A stretch of DNA of 17,818 bases from an uncultured Prevotella sp. (GCA_900557255.1 USSA01000047.1:1-17818), one strand, 5' to 3'; positions 7,859 through 15,703 are shown, numbered from the stretch's first letter. Program-made: numbers and translations. Notes: generated by a model from the letters alone, not told the origin.

Positions 7859-7966
7859 CTAGCTTTTCCAAGAACATATCCTAGCTCTTCCAAGAACATA
7901 TCCTAGCTCTTCCAGCAACATATCCTAGCTCTTCCAACGACATATCCTAGCTCTTCCAACAACATG
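7859..7966. repeat. 22-base tandem array B, five units
   Basis: Units start with CTAGC at 7859, 7881, 7903, 7925 and 7947, exactly 22 bases apart. They share CTAGCTCTTCCA followed by a slightly variable AAGAA/GCAA/ACGA stretch and CATATC; the last unit is cut short where the terminator stem begins. The sequence is unrelated to array A although the period is the same. No spacers are present, so this is not a CRISPR. Confidence 0.9.
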
Positions 7967-8006
7967 AAGAGGATGTATCATCAACTTATGATACATCCTC
8001 TTTTTT
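7967..8006 (+). terminator. Strong rho-independent terminator after the priming transferase
   Basis: A perfect 15 bp stem (7967-7981 with 7988-8002) with a 6-base loop is followed by TTTT. It ends the plus-strand transcript about 275 bases after the stop codon, so both 22-base arrays would lie in its 3' untranslated region. It may also weakly stop minus-strand transcripts from the hydrolase gene, whose stop codon is at 8025, but the minus side lacks a good U-tract. Confidence 0.85.
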
Positions 8007-8024
8007 AGGTATTCTCTTTACTCA

Positions 8025-8846
8025 TTACTTAGACGGAAGCCTGTTGAGCCAACAGGTAAGATCATTCAACATTTGGTCGTGATATGGGAAACCATGGGAA
8101 GCATCGCGGAATCCCCATCCATGTCCGGCTGTCGGATAGATATGCATGGTACACTCGTTACCCGCCTTGCTCATAGCTGAATAATAGGCTACGCCATTGG
8201 TTACAGGAGGAACAACCTTATCATCAAAAGACATCAGTATGATGGCACGAGGGGTAAGATTAGGACGAACTGCCTTGTCGTTAGACCACTCTTCTACCAG
8301 TTTCTTATTGGTATTACGCTCTTCACCCAAGAAATTCACACATGATCCCTTATGAGAGATACGCTCATCCATCGAAATCACCGGATAGAAAAGAATCGAG
8401 AAATCAGGTCGCACAGCCGCCTCAGCATGAGTACTTACGGAAGAAGCTAAATGTCCACCGGCAGAAAAGCCCATAATACCAACATCTTCCTTATTTATTC
8501 TCCATACTGCAGAACTGTCACGAACGGTACGCATCGCCTGATAGGCATCGCTCAATGGAATATTGCGATTTCCATTGGGCATTCGGTACTTCAGAACAAA
8601 GAAAGCGATACCCTGTTTATTGAAATACTCAGCCCACTGATGCCCCTCATGATCCATTGCAAGATGGGAATAGCCACCTCCAGGACAATCTACTACGGCT
8701 CTTCCAGAAGGATTCTTAGGAAGATAACAGGTGAGTTCACTCTGACCGTCGCTACTGTTCTTCAACACGAACTTGCGAGCGGTGGATTGAGCTGATGCTG
8801 ATATTGCTGTCAGCATCAGAAGAAAAGAAATCATTGTCTTTTTCAT
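8025..8846 (-). CDS. Exported alpha/beta hydrolase (esterase/lipase-like)
   Basis: A 273-residue protein with an N-terminal signal peptide (MKKTMISFLLMLTAISASAQ, probable cleavage near residue 20), so it acts in the periplasm or at the cell surface. The alpha/beta-hydrolase fold is shown by the oxyanion motif CPGGGYS (54-60), the nucleophile elbow GFSAGGH (126-132, Ser128), Asp208/209 in SFDDKVVPP, and the catalytic His242 in GHGWG. This pattern is typical of acetyl-xylan, feruloyl and related carbohydrate esterases common in Bacteroidetes, but the substrate cannot be read from the sequence. It stands alone on its strand, divergent from the sppA operon, and the nearest polysaccharide gene is the GH28 enzyme 5 kb away. 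Fold very likely; substrate unknown. Confidence 0.88.
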   Translation of the reverse strand: MKKTMISFLLMLTAISASAQSTARKFVLKNSSDGQSELTCYLPKNPSGRAVVDCPGGGYSHLAMDHEGHQWAEYFNKQGIAFFVLKYRMPNGNRNIPLSDAYQAMRTVRDSSAVWRINKEDVGIMGFSAGGHLASSVSTHAEAAVRPDFSILFYPVISMDERISHKGSCVNFLGEERNTNKKLVEEWSNDKAVRPNLTPRAIILMSFDDKVVPPVTNGVAYYSAMSKAGNECTMHIYPTAGHGWGFRDASHGFPYHDQMLNDLTCWLNRLPSK

Positions 8847-8899
8847 TTTTCTGTTTTGTTATGTTGTTTATATCTTTATTCTGTTTTGCTAAGATAATG

Positions 8900-8907
8900 C
8901 AAAGATA
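8900..8907 (-). promoter_or_regulatory. -7 box of the hydrolase promoter
   Basis: TATCTTTG on the minus strand matches the -7 consensus and lies about 55 bases upstream of the ATG at 8846. No TTTG is present at 19-21 bases upstream, so only half the promoter is supported. Confidence 0.45.
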
Positions 8908-8970
8908 GGCATTTTTTCGTTAACCCTATGTTATTTTTTCTTCTTTTTTTGGTGTTTTTGTTCCAATCGC

Positions 8971-9001
8971 TTTGATTATTGGTTCTTTTTTGCTATATTT
9001 G
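8971..9001 (+). promoter_or_regulatory. Promoter of the sppA-lpxK-pnp-thiL operon
   Basis: TTTG (8971-8974), a 19-base spacer and TATATTTG (8994-9001) match the Bacteroidetes consensus fully. The sppA ATG is 98 bases below the -7 box. No other full-consensus promoter was noticed before the last gene of the run. Confidence 0.75.
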
Positions 9002-9098
9002 CAGAAAAATTGCTGTAAACGGCAATCGGAGAAAACATCTCTCTTCTGCCGCTGGCATTTATTTAGGAGTCTCACTTATAAAATATTGACATAGAATA

Positions 9099-10883
9099 AT
9101 GAAGGATTTTTTCAAGAACGTGGCAGCCACTATCGTAGGACTGTTTGCCTTCGGGCTGATCATGACCATTCTGGGATTTATCTGTATCATCGGAATGGTG
9201 GCATCGAGCAACAGTAAACCGGCACTGAAAGACAATGCGGTGATGGTGATGAAACTACAAGGACAGATTGAAGACCGCACTGAAGACAACTGGCTCGGCG
9301 AACTGACAGGCGAGCAGTTTAACAACATAGGCATGAACAGGATTCTCTCTTCTATCCGCAAGGCAAAAAATGAGGATAAAGTGAAGGGCATCTATCTGGA
9401 AACAGGTATCTTGGAGACTGATTATGCCACTTTGCAGGAAATCAGAAATGCACTTGCCGATTTCAAGAAGAGCGGCAAATGGATTATCGCATATGGTGAT
9501 GCTCTCTCACAGGGTGGATATTATCTGGCTTCGGTTGCCAACAAGGTATATGTAAACCCAGAAGGCAATGTGGACTGGCATGGTATTGCATCGCAGCCAC
9601 AATATATCAAAGATGTAGCAGCCAAGTTTGGCGTTCACTTTACGGTAGTGAAGGTAGGCAAATACAAAAGCTATACTGAAACATACACCGAAGACAAAAT
9701 GTCGGATGCCAACAGAGAGCAGGTTTCACGCTATATTGGTGGACTCTGGCAACAGATGTTGGGAGATGTGAGCAAAAGCAGAAACATCAGCAAGGATTCA
9801 CTGAACCGCTATGCTGACGGGCTGATGGTGTTTGATGATACCAAACTACTGAAATCTCGAAAGATGGTAGATGGATTCTGCTATTATGATGAAATCAGAG
9901 ACGTGGTAAAGAAACAGTTAGGACTGAAGGCAGACGATACCATCAATCAGGTTGACTATAACGACGTAGATATGACTATAGACGACTCGAATCTGATGGG
10001 CGAAGAGATTGCCGTATACTACTGTCAGGGGTCCATTGTCAGGATGGAGACTCCTAGCATCTATGATTCTGAGCAACAGATAGTAAGTACAAAGGTCATC
10101 AAGGACCTTCAGGAACTTGCAGATAACAGTCAGGTAAAGGCCGTAGTTCTGCGTATCAATTCGGGCGGTGGCGATGCCTATGCTTCGGAACAGATCTGGA
10201 GAGCAGTTAAAGAATTAAATAAAAAGAAGCCGGTAGTGGTTTCGATGGGTGGAATGGCAGCATCGGGTGCTTATTATATGAGTATGGGGGCCCAATATAT
10301 CATGGCACAACCTACAACATTGACCGGCAGCATCGGTATCTTTGGAGCCCTGCCAGATTTCAGTGACCTGATGACAAAGAAGTTAGGCTTCAAGTATGAT
10401 GAAGTGAAGACCAACCGCAACAGTGCCTATGCCTCTGCAGGCATGTCACGCCCATGGAGTGCAGAAGAGATTGCCACCATGCAAAACTATGTGAACCGTG
10501 GATATAGCCTCTTCCGCAATCGTGTGGCTGAGGGCAGAAAAATGAGTACCGAACAGGTTGAGAAGATTGCTCAAGGAAGAGTATGGCTGGGTACAGACGC
10601 CAAGAAGATCAAGTTAATTGATGGATTCGGCGGCTTGAGCGACGCCATCGACAAGGCTGCAGAATTGGCTCATCTCAGCAGTTATCAGACGGTAGAATAT
10701 CCGGCATTGGCTGGATGGATGGAACAGTTGCTGGATATGGCGGGCGGAAACAAGGGAACATATCTCGACGAACAGTTGCGTCTGGCATTGGGTGATCTCT
10801 ACCAGCCATTCATCATGATACGCAATATGAAGGAGAAAGAGCCTATACAGGCTGCACTTCCTTACGTACTGAACATACAATAA
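9099..10883 (+). CDS. sppA: Signal peptide peptidase SppA, 67 kDa type
   Basis: A 594-residue membrane-anchored serine protease that degrades signal peptides left in the membrane after cleavage. A single hydrophobic anchor lies at about 11-35. Two tandem S49 domains follow: the N-terminal one supplies the general-base lysine (GKYKSY, Lys190) and the C-terminal one the nucleophile (MAASGAYY, Ser389), the same split dyad as E. coli SppA (Lys209/Ser409). INSGGGDAYASEQIW (354-368) and LTGSIGIFG (408-416) are also diagnostic. It heads the run of four plus-strand genes and has its own consensus promoter. No ribosome binding site is evident, as is common in this phylum. Confidence 0.96.
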   Translation: MKDFFKNVAATIVGLFAFGLIMTILGFICIIGMVASSNSKPALKDNAVMVMKLQGQIEDRTEDNWLGELTGEQFNNIGMNRILSSIRKAKNEDKVKGIYLETGILETDYATLQEIRNALADFKKSGKWIIAYGDALSQGGYYLASVANKVYVNPEGNVDWHGIASQPQYIKDVAAKFGVHFTVVKVGKYKSYTETYTEDKMSDANREQVSRYIGGLWQQMLGDVSKSRNISKDSLNRYADGLMVFDDTKLLKSRKMVDGFCYYDEIRDVVKKQLGLKADDTINQVDYNDVDMTIDDSNLMGEEIAVYYCQGSIVRMETPSIYDSEQQIVSTKVIKDLQELADNSQVKAVVLRINSGGGDAYASEQIWRAVKELNKKKPVVVSMGGMAASGAYYMSMGAQYIMAQPTTLTGSIGIFGALPDFSDLMTKKLGFKYDEVKTNRNSAYASAGMSRPWSAEEIATMQNYVNRGYSLFRNRVAEGRKMSTEQVEKIAQGRVWLGTDAKKIKLIDGFGGLSDAIDKAAELAHLSSYQTVEYPALAGWMEQLLDMAGGNKGTYLDEQLRLALGDLYQPFIMIRNMKEKEPIQAALPYVLNIQ

Positions 10884-10948
10884 CATTTATAATAAGGTAT
10901 GCGTACATTATTATATAGACATACCGAATTAAGAGAAAGGAAACAGAC

Positions 10949-12124
10949 ATGAGAACAGAAGGCGATCTTATCAAGATCAACGACTGGCTGCTACCACTGA
11001 GTTGGATTTATGGCGGCATGGTCAGATTTCGCAATTGGCTCTTCGATATCGGACTGAAAAAGAGTCAGTCATTCTCAATCCCGATCATTTCTGTGGGTAA
11101 CATCACGGTGGGCGGATCGGGCAAGACTCCCCATGTGGAGTATCTGATACGCTTGTTGCACGACAAGGTTAAGATAGCTGTGCTATCACGTGGTTACAAA
11201 AGAAAGACCAGTGGCTATGTGCTGGCAGATAAAGATACGACAATGTCAGAGATTGGCGATGAACCCTTCCAGATGCACAGCAAGTTTGACGATATCTATG
11301 TAGCCGTAGACGCTAAGCGTGTGAGAGGAATCGAAAAGTTACAGAATGAAGAACCGACCAAGGATGTAGATGTTGTATTACTGGATGATGCCTTTCAGCA
11401 TCGCTATGTGAAGCCAGGTATCAACATTCTGCTGGTAGATTACCACCGTCTGATCATCTATGACAAGATGTTGCCAGCAGGAAGACTGAGAGAACCTCTA
11501 AGCGGTAAGAACCGTGCAGACATTGTGATTATCACTAAATGTCCAAAGGACCTGAAACCAATGGAATTTAGAGTACTCACCAAGGCTATGGACCTTTACC
11601 CTTTCCAGAAGCTCTACTTCACCTGCATCAACTATGATACGCCAAAGGGAGTTTTCGAAGACCAGCAGATAGCCAAGGAGGAGTTGAAAAACTACCATGC
11701 TCTGCTGGTTACTGGTATCGCATCGCCTAAGCAGATGGAACACGACCTGAAGCCAATGGTCAAGAGTATGCAGTCGCTGAGTTTCGGTGACCACCATCGC
11801 TTCAAGAATAAAGACATCACACGCATCAACGAGGCGTTTGAACAGATGCCAGAACCCCGTCTGATTATCACGACAGAGAAAGATGCCGTGAGACTGAAAG
11901 AGACTGAAGGACTCTATGAAATGGTAAAGAAAAGCATATACGAACTGCCTATCAAGGTAAGTTTCATGCTGGAACAAGAAGATAATTTTAACGACAAAAT
12001 CATTAGCTATGTACGAAAAAATTCAAGAAACAGCATCCTGGCTAAAAGAAAGGATGACAACAAGTCCGAAGACGGCAATCATACTGGGAACCGGTCTCGG
12101 ACAATTAGCTTCAGAAATAACTGA
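10949..12124 (+). CDS. lpxK: Tetraacyldisaccharide 4'-kinase (lipid A synthesis)
   Basis: A 391-residue enzyme that phosphorylates the 4' position of the lipid A disaccharide precursor on the inner face of the inner membrane. The N-terminal part has a membrane-associating helix (DWLLPLSWIYGG), then the Walker A motif GNITVGGSGKTP (50-61), SRGYKRK (80-86), DDAFQHR (146-152), PAGRLREPLS (176-185) and TTEKDAVRL (308-316), all typical of LpxK. A purine-rich GAAAGGAAA lies just before the ATG. The last 38 codons (354-391) overlap the start of pnp in a different frame, producing a basic, Asn/Ser/Arg-rich tail. The gap to sppA is 65 bases, consistent with an operon. Confidence 0.96.
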   Translation: MRTEGDLIKINDWLLPLSWIYGGMVRFRNWLFDIGLKKSQSFSIPIISVGNITVGGSGKTPHVEYLIRLLHDKVKIAVLSRGYKRKTSGYVLADKDTTMSEIGDEPFQMHSKFDDIYVAVDAKRVRGIEKLQNEEPTKDVDVVLLDDAFQHRYVKPGINILLVDYHRLIIYDKMLPAGRLREPLSGKNRADIVIITKCPKDLKPMEFRVLTKAMDLYPFQKLYFTCINYDTPKGVFEDQQIAKEELKNYHALLVTGIASPKQMEHDLKPMVKSMQSLSFGDHHRFKNKDITRINEAFEQMPEPRLIITTEKDAVRLKETEGLYEMVKKSIYELPIKVSFMLEQEDNFNDKIISYVRKNSRNSILAKRKDDNKSEDGNHTGNRSRTISFRNN

Positions 12125-12818
12125 CAGTTATGAATTTCCATATAGTGAAATACCAAACTTCCCAGTATCTACCGTTCAAGGTCATGCTGGCAAACTGATT
12201 TTCGGTAAGTTAGGAGGTAAAGATATCATGGCTATGGAAGGAAGATTCCATTACTATGAAGGATATGACATGAAGGCTGTAACCTTCCCAGAACGTGTGA
12301 TGTACGAGTTGGGCATTGAAACCCTCTTTGTAAGCAACGCTTCGGGCGGTATGAATCCGGAATTCCAGATTGGAGACCTGATGATTATCGATGATCACAT
12401 CAACTTCTTCCCAGAACATCCATTGCGCGGTAAGAACTTCCCTACCGGTCCACGTTTCCCGGATATGCACGAAGCATACGACAAGAAACTCCGCGACCTT
12501 GCCGACGATATCGCTAAGGAGAAGGGAATTGATGCAAAGCATGGTGTATATGTTGGCGTTCAGGGACCTACCTTCGAGACACCGGCAGAGTATCGCATGT
12601 ATCGTGTATTGGGTGGTGACGCTGTTGGTATGAGTACTGTACCTGAAGTGATTGTTGCCCGCCATTGCGGAATCAAGGTTTTCGGCATCAGCATCATCAC
12701 CGATCTTGGCGGTTTCGATGTACCTGTAGAAGTCAGTCATGAGGAGGTGCAGATTGCAGCCAATGCCGCACAGCCTAAGATGACAGAGATTATGCGAGAA
12801 ATCATCCGCAGATCTTAA
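12009..12818 (+). CDS. Purine nucleoside phosphorylase (trimeric PNP family)
   Basis: A 269-residue cytosolic enzyme that splits purine nucleosides with phosphate to give the base and ribose-1-phosphate, for purine salvage. Hallmarks are GTGLG (27-31), GHAG (58-61), GRFHYYEG (78-85), ASGGMNP (111-117), GPTFETPAE (186-194) and VGMSTVPE (206-213). The N-terminal helix ETASWLKER aligns with that of mammalian PNP, so the start at 12009 is preferred over Met16, which would cut into it. This places the first 116 bases inside lpxK. In IITDLGG (229-235) an Asp (232) stands where the human enzyme has Asn243, which could shift base preference. It is followed 26 bases later by thiL. Confidence 0.95.
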   Translation: MYEKIQETASWLKERMTTSPKTAIILGTGLGQLASEITDSYEFPYSEIPNFPVSTVQGHAGKLIFGKLGGKDIMAMEGRFHYYEGYDMKAVTFPERVMYELGIETLFVSNASGGMNPEFQIGDLMIIDDHINFFPEHPLRGKNFPTGPRFPDMHEAYDKKLRDLADDIAKEKGIDAKHGVYVGVQGPTFETPAEYRMYRVLGGDAVGMSTVPEVIVARHCGIKVFGISIITDLGGFDVPVEVSHEEVQIAANAAQPKMTEIMREIIRRS

Positions 12819-12844
12819 GTATAAATTATAAACTATTATTTATT

Positions 12845-13954
12845 TTGGATATCTCAAAGTTAGGTGAATTCGGTCTTATAAACCATCTCACCAAAGGTTA
12901 TGAAAAGAAAAACGAGTCTACAGTTTATGGTGTAGGCGATGATTGTGCCGTGATGCATTATCCAGACAAGGAGGTGCTCATGACTACAGATATGCTGATG
13001 GAGGGCGTACATTTCGACCTTACCTATATTGACATGGTTCACTTGGGTTACAAGAGTGCAATGGTAAACATCAGTGATATCTTTGCTATGAACGGAACCC
13101 CACGTCAGATGGTAGTAAGCATAGCATTGAGTAAACGATTCAAAGTAGAAGACATTGATGAATTCTATAAGGGTCTTCGAATGGCATGCGACAAATGGGG
13201 AGTAGATATCGTGGGAGGTGATACTACCTCTTCTCTCACCGGTTTAGCCATCAGTATTACTTGTATCGGAGAAGCAGCAAAAGAAGAAATCGTATACCGC
13301 AACGGAGCCAAGGAAACAGACCTGATCTGTGTGTCGGGTGACTTGGGCGGTGCCTATATGGGACTTCAACTGCTGGAACGCGAAAAGGCTGTATACTACG
13401 GACAGATAGAAGATATCCGAAAGAAGATGGCTGAGGCTAAGGCTAACGGTGATAACGAGAAACTGACCCTCCTGAACAGAGACTTAGAGAATATGCGCAA
13501 CTTCCAGCCAGATTTCGCCGGCAAGGAATATCTCTTGGAAAGACAACTGCAGCCTGAGGCACGCGGAGATGTGATAGCACAACTGCGTGAGGCAGGTATC
13601 CGTCCTACCGCCATGATGGATGTGAGCGATGGTCTGAGCAGTGAACTGATGCACATTTGCGAACAGAGTCACTGTGGATGCAGAGTATATGAGAAGAACA
13701 TACCTATCGACTACCAGACAGCCGTGCAGGCAGAAGAATTCAATATGAACCTTACCACCTGTGCTATGAATGGTGGCGAAGATTATGAACTTCTCTTTAC
13801 CGTACCTATCGGTGACCACGAGAAGATTGAGGCAATGGAGGGTGTAAGGCAGATTGGCTACATCACCAAAGAAAATCTGGGCAAGTTCCTCATTACCAGA
13901 GACGGACAGGAATTTGAACTGAAAGCACAAGGTTGGAATCCGCTGAAAGATTAA
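12845..13954 (+). CDS. thiL: Thiamine-monophosphate kinase
   Basis: A 369-residue cytosolic enzyme making thiamine pyrophosphate from thiamine monophosphate and ATP. The start is a TTG codon (12845-12847): the conserved opening LGEFGLI begins at residue 6, no in-frame ATG lies upstream before a stop, and the first ATG inside falls after the conserved GDD. Motifs: VGDDCAV (30-36), TTDMLMEGVHFD (47-58), VGGDTT (123-128), MDVSDGLS (258-265) and GGEDYELLF (310-318). Between about 180 and 222 there is an extra charged, probably helical stretch of about 40 residues, which explains the excess length over the roughly 325-residue E. coli enzyme. Last gene of the run. Confidence 0.94.
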   Translation: MDISKLGEFGLINHLTKGYEKKNESTVYGVGDDCAVMHYPDKEVLMTTDMLMEGVHFDLTYIDMVHLGYKSAMVNISDIFAMNGTPRQMVVSIALSKRFKVEDIDEFYKGLRMACDKWGVDIVGGDTTSSLTGLAISITCIGEAAKEEIVYRNGAKETDLICVSGDLGGAYMGLQLLEREKAVYYGQIEDIRKKMAEAKANGDNEKLTLLNRDLENMRNFQPDFAGKEYLLERQLQPEARGDVIAQLREAGIRPTAMMDVSDGLSSELMHICEQSHCGCRVYEKNIPIDYQTAVQAEEFNMNLTTCAMNGGEDYELLFTVPIGDHEKIEAMEGVRQIGYITKENLGKFLITRDGQEFELKAQGWNPLKD

Positions 13955-13989
13955 TTTCAAACGACGCGGTATTTAGTTAATAAACATTA

Positions 13990-14020
13990 AGCAAGAGAAA
14001 ATATTTCGTTTTCTCTTGCT
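13990..14020 (+). terminator. Hairpin after thiL, possible operon terminator
   Basis: A perfect 12 bp stem (13990-14001 with 14009-14020, AGCAAGAGAAAA/TTTTCTCTTGCT) with a 7-base loop begins 36 bases after the thiL stop codon. It is followed by CAATTAAAAT rather than a clean T-run, so termination strength is uncertain. Its 3' arm overlaps the -33 region of the tRNA-Phe promoter. Confidence 0.55.
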
Positions 14021-14046
14021 CAATTAAAATATTTATTGTACCTTTG
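14015..14046 (+). promoter_or_regulatory. tRNA-Phe promoter
   Basis: CTTG (14015-14018, one mismatch to TTTG), a 20-base spacer and TACCTTTG (14039-14046). The tRNA begins 20 bases below the -7 box. The 16 bases GTACCTTTGCAACCGC (14038-14053) are identical to those at the tRNA-Ser promoter (17649-17664). Confidence 0.7.
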
Positions 14047-14065
14047 CAACCGCAAAAAGCAAGAT

Positions 14066-14138
14066 GGTGCCATAGCTCAGTTGGTAGAGCAAAGGACTGA
14101 AAATCCTTGTGTCCCCGGTTCGATTCCTGGTGGTACCA
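14066..14138 (+). tRNA. tRNA-Phe (GAA)
   Basis: A 73-base cloverleaf: acceptor 14066-14072 with 14131-14137 (one G-U), D stem GCTC/GAGC, anticodon stem AAGGA/TCCTT enclosing CTGAAAA (anticodon GAA), T-loop TTCGATT and discriminator A. CCA is not encoded (the next bases are CT). The T stem CCCGG/CCTGG has a C-U mismatch at its middle pair. Confidence 0.97.
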
Positions 14139-14153
14139 CTCCTCCTTTCATAG

Positions 14154-14193
14154 AAGGCGGTTACTAACTGTGGTTAGGGCCGTCTTTTTTTTT
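14154..14193 (+). terminator. Terminator of tRNA-Phe
   Basis: Outer stem 14154-14160 with 14180-14186 (AAGGCGG/CCGTCTT), an inner CTAAC/GTTAG stem with a TGTG loop, then a T-tract to 14193. It separates the tRNA from the GH28 gene that follows. Confidence 0.85.
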
Positions 14194-14272
14194 ATATCCA
14201 TACCTCAAGGTAACAGATATTACAAACAAGACAAAGTATAAATTAATTAAACAAACTAAACTTAAAAAGCTT

Positions 14273-15676
14273 ATGAAGAAGATTTTAATAGCTTTATTGG
14301 TCTGTTTCTCATTTGTGACAGCCAATGCCAAAGATTACAGTAAGTATTATCAGAACTTACCAGTTCAGATGCAGCAACCAACATTGCCTAGCATCCCAGA
14401 CAATCATGTAAGCATCTTGGAATGTGGCGGTAATGGTGACGGACTCACCATGAATACCCAGGCATTTGCCAAAGCCATCAGCAAACTGAACAAGATGGGC
14501 GGCGGTCATCTTAATGTGCCTGCAGGTATCTACCTCACCGGTCTCATCTCACTGAAGGACAATATTGACCTGCATCTGGAAAAGAATGCCATCATCGTTC
14601 TTTCAGAAGACAAGAACGACCATTTAAAGATAGACAAGACTACAGGAAAGAAAGAAAGCCGTGCAACCCCAGCCATCAATGCCAGTAAGAGAAAGAACAT
14701 CTCTATCACAGGTGAGGGTACCATTGACGGAAACGGAGAATGGTGGAGACCGGTAAAGCGCAGTAAGGTTAGTGACGTAGAATGGAAAGAATTTCAGGCT
14801 ATGGGCGGAACACTAAATGAGAAGGGTGACATCTGGTATCCTTTCAACCTGAAGCACGAACCTAATGTGGCTGAGAATATGGACGAACAGGAGAAAACCC
14901 GAACACACATGATCAGATTCACCAGTTGCGAGAATGTACTCGTACAGGGTGTTACACTTCTGAACAGTCCTAAATTCCATATCATCCCTACCCGATGCAA
15001 GAATGTGATTATCGACGGAATCACCGTAAAATGTCCATGGAATGCCCAGAACGGTGATGCAATTGATATCTCCAGCTGTAAGGATGTACTCATCGTAAAC
15101 AATGTGATTGATGCAGGTGATGACGGAATCTGCATGAAGGGTGGTGCCGGTGCAGCAGGTGTGGCAGCAGGTCCTTGTGAAAACATCAACATTCAGGACA
15201 ACACCGTATACCATGCCCATGGAGGTTTTGTTATCGGCAGCGAGTTCTCTGGCGGCATGAAGAATATTGTTGTTCGCAACAATACTTTCCAGGGAACAGA
15301 TACCGGTTTACGCTTTAAAAGTGCAGTGAAGAGAGGTGGAACATCAGAGAACATCTATATCGACCATATCTACATGACCGATATCAAGGATGCAGCCATC
15401 ACCTTTGAGACCACCTATTTTGACAACCATGTAGGTGCCCAGAAGCAGACAACTCCCGTAAAGCAGGAATTCCTGCCAAACTTTCAGGATATCCACATGA
15501 GCAACATCTACGTACGAGGTTGCGAAACAGGTATTGAAGCACATGGTGCAGAAGGTATGGTACACGATATCACCATCAAGAACTCCAATATCTTCTACAC
15601 CAAGGAAGCCAAGAATATCGATGCTGCCTGCAAAATTCTGTTGGAAAACGTACGTTTTGAAAGTTTCGCAAAGTAA
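14273..15676 (+). CDS. Exported GH28 polygalacturonase-type glycoside hydrolase
   Basis: A 467-residue secreted enzyme with a signal peptide (MKKILIALLVCFSFVTANA) and a right-handed parallel beta-helix. GH28 enzymes hydrolyse galacturonic-acid linkages in pectin. The family's catalytic motifs are visible: NGDAID (260-265, the NTD-like motif, Asp262), GDDGI (282-286, Asp283/284), HGG (316-318, the GHG-like site) and RFK (347-349, in place of RIK). The N-terminal GGNGDGLTMNTQAF (52-65) is the usual pectate-lyase-superfamily opening. Repeated N-x-I/V turns fit the helix coils. Exo or endo action and the exact pectin fragment cannot be told. It is alone, without SusC/SusD genes, and I see no TAnnTTTG promoter in the 79 bases between the tRNA terminator and its ATG. 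Confidence 0.93.
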   Translation: MKKILIALLVCFSFVTANAKDYSKYYQNLPVQMQQPTLPSIPDNHVSILECGGNGDGLTMNTQAFAKAISKLNKMGGGHLNVPAGIYLTGLISLKDNIDLHLEKNAIIVLSEDKNDHLKIDKTTGKKESRATPAINASKRKNISITGEGTIDGNGEWWRPVKRSKVSDVEWKEFQAMGGTLNEKGDIWYPFNLKHEPNVAENMDEQEKTRTHMIRFTSCENVLVQGVTLLNSPKFHIIPTRCKNVIIDGITVKCPWNAQNGDAIDISSCKDVLIVNNVIDAGDDGICMKGGAGAAGVAAGPCENINIQDNTVYHAHGGFVIGSEFSGGMKNIVVRNNTFQGTDTGLRFKSAVKRGGTSENIYIDHIYMTDIKDAAITFETTYFDNHVGAQKQTTPVKQEFLPNFQDIHMSNIYVRGCETGIEAHGAEGMVHDITIKNSNIFYTKEAKNIDAACKILLENVRFESFAK

Positions 15677-15703
15677 ATTTTCTACTCAACATATTCAAGA
15701 AGT

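Noticed and set aside
7859..7966. Possible CRISPR array
   Set aside because: Units are contiguous with no unique spacers, are only 22 bases long, and no cas genes are nearby; this is a simple tandem repeat.
10896..10925. GGTATG/CATACC inverted repeat between sppA and lpxK
   Set aside because: Only 6 bp with an 18-base loop and no T-tract; likely chance.
12210..12740. 176-codon minus-strand frame opposite pnp
   Set aside because: Shadow of the pnp gene; no promoter or motifs of its own.
12819..12844. Thiamine pyrophosphate riboswitch before thiL
   Set aside because: The gap to pnp is only 26 AT-rich bases, too short for the element.
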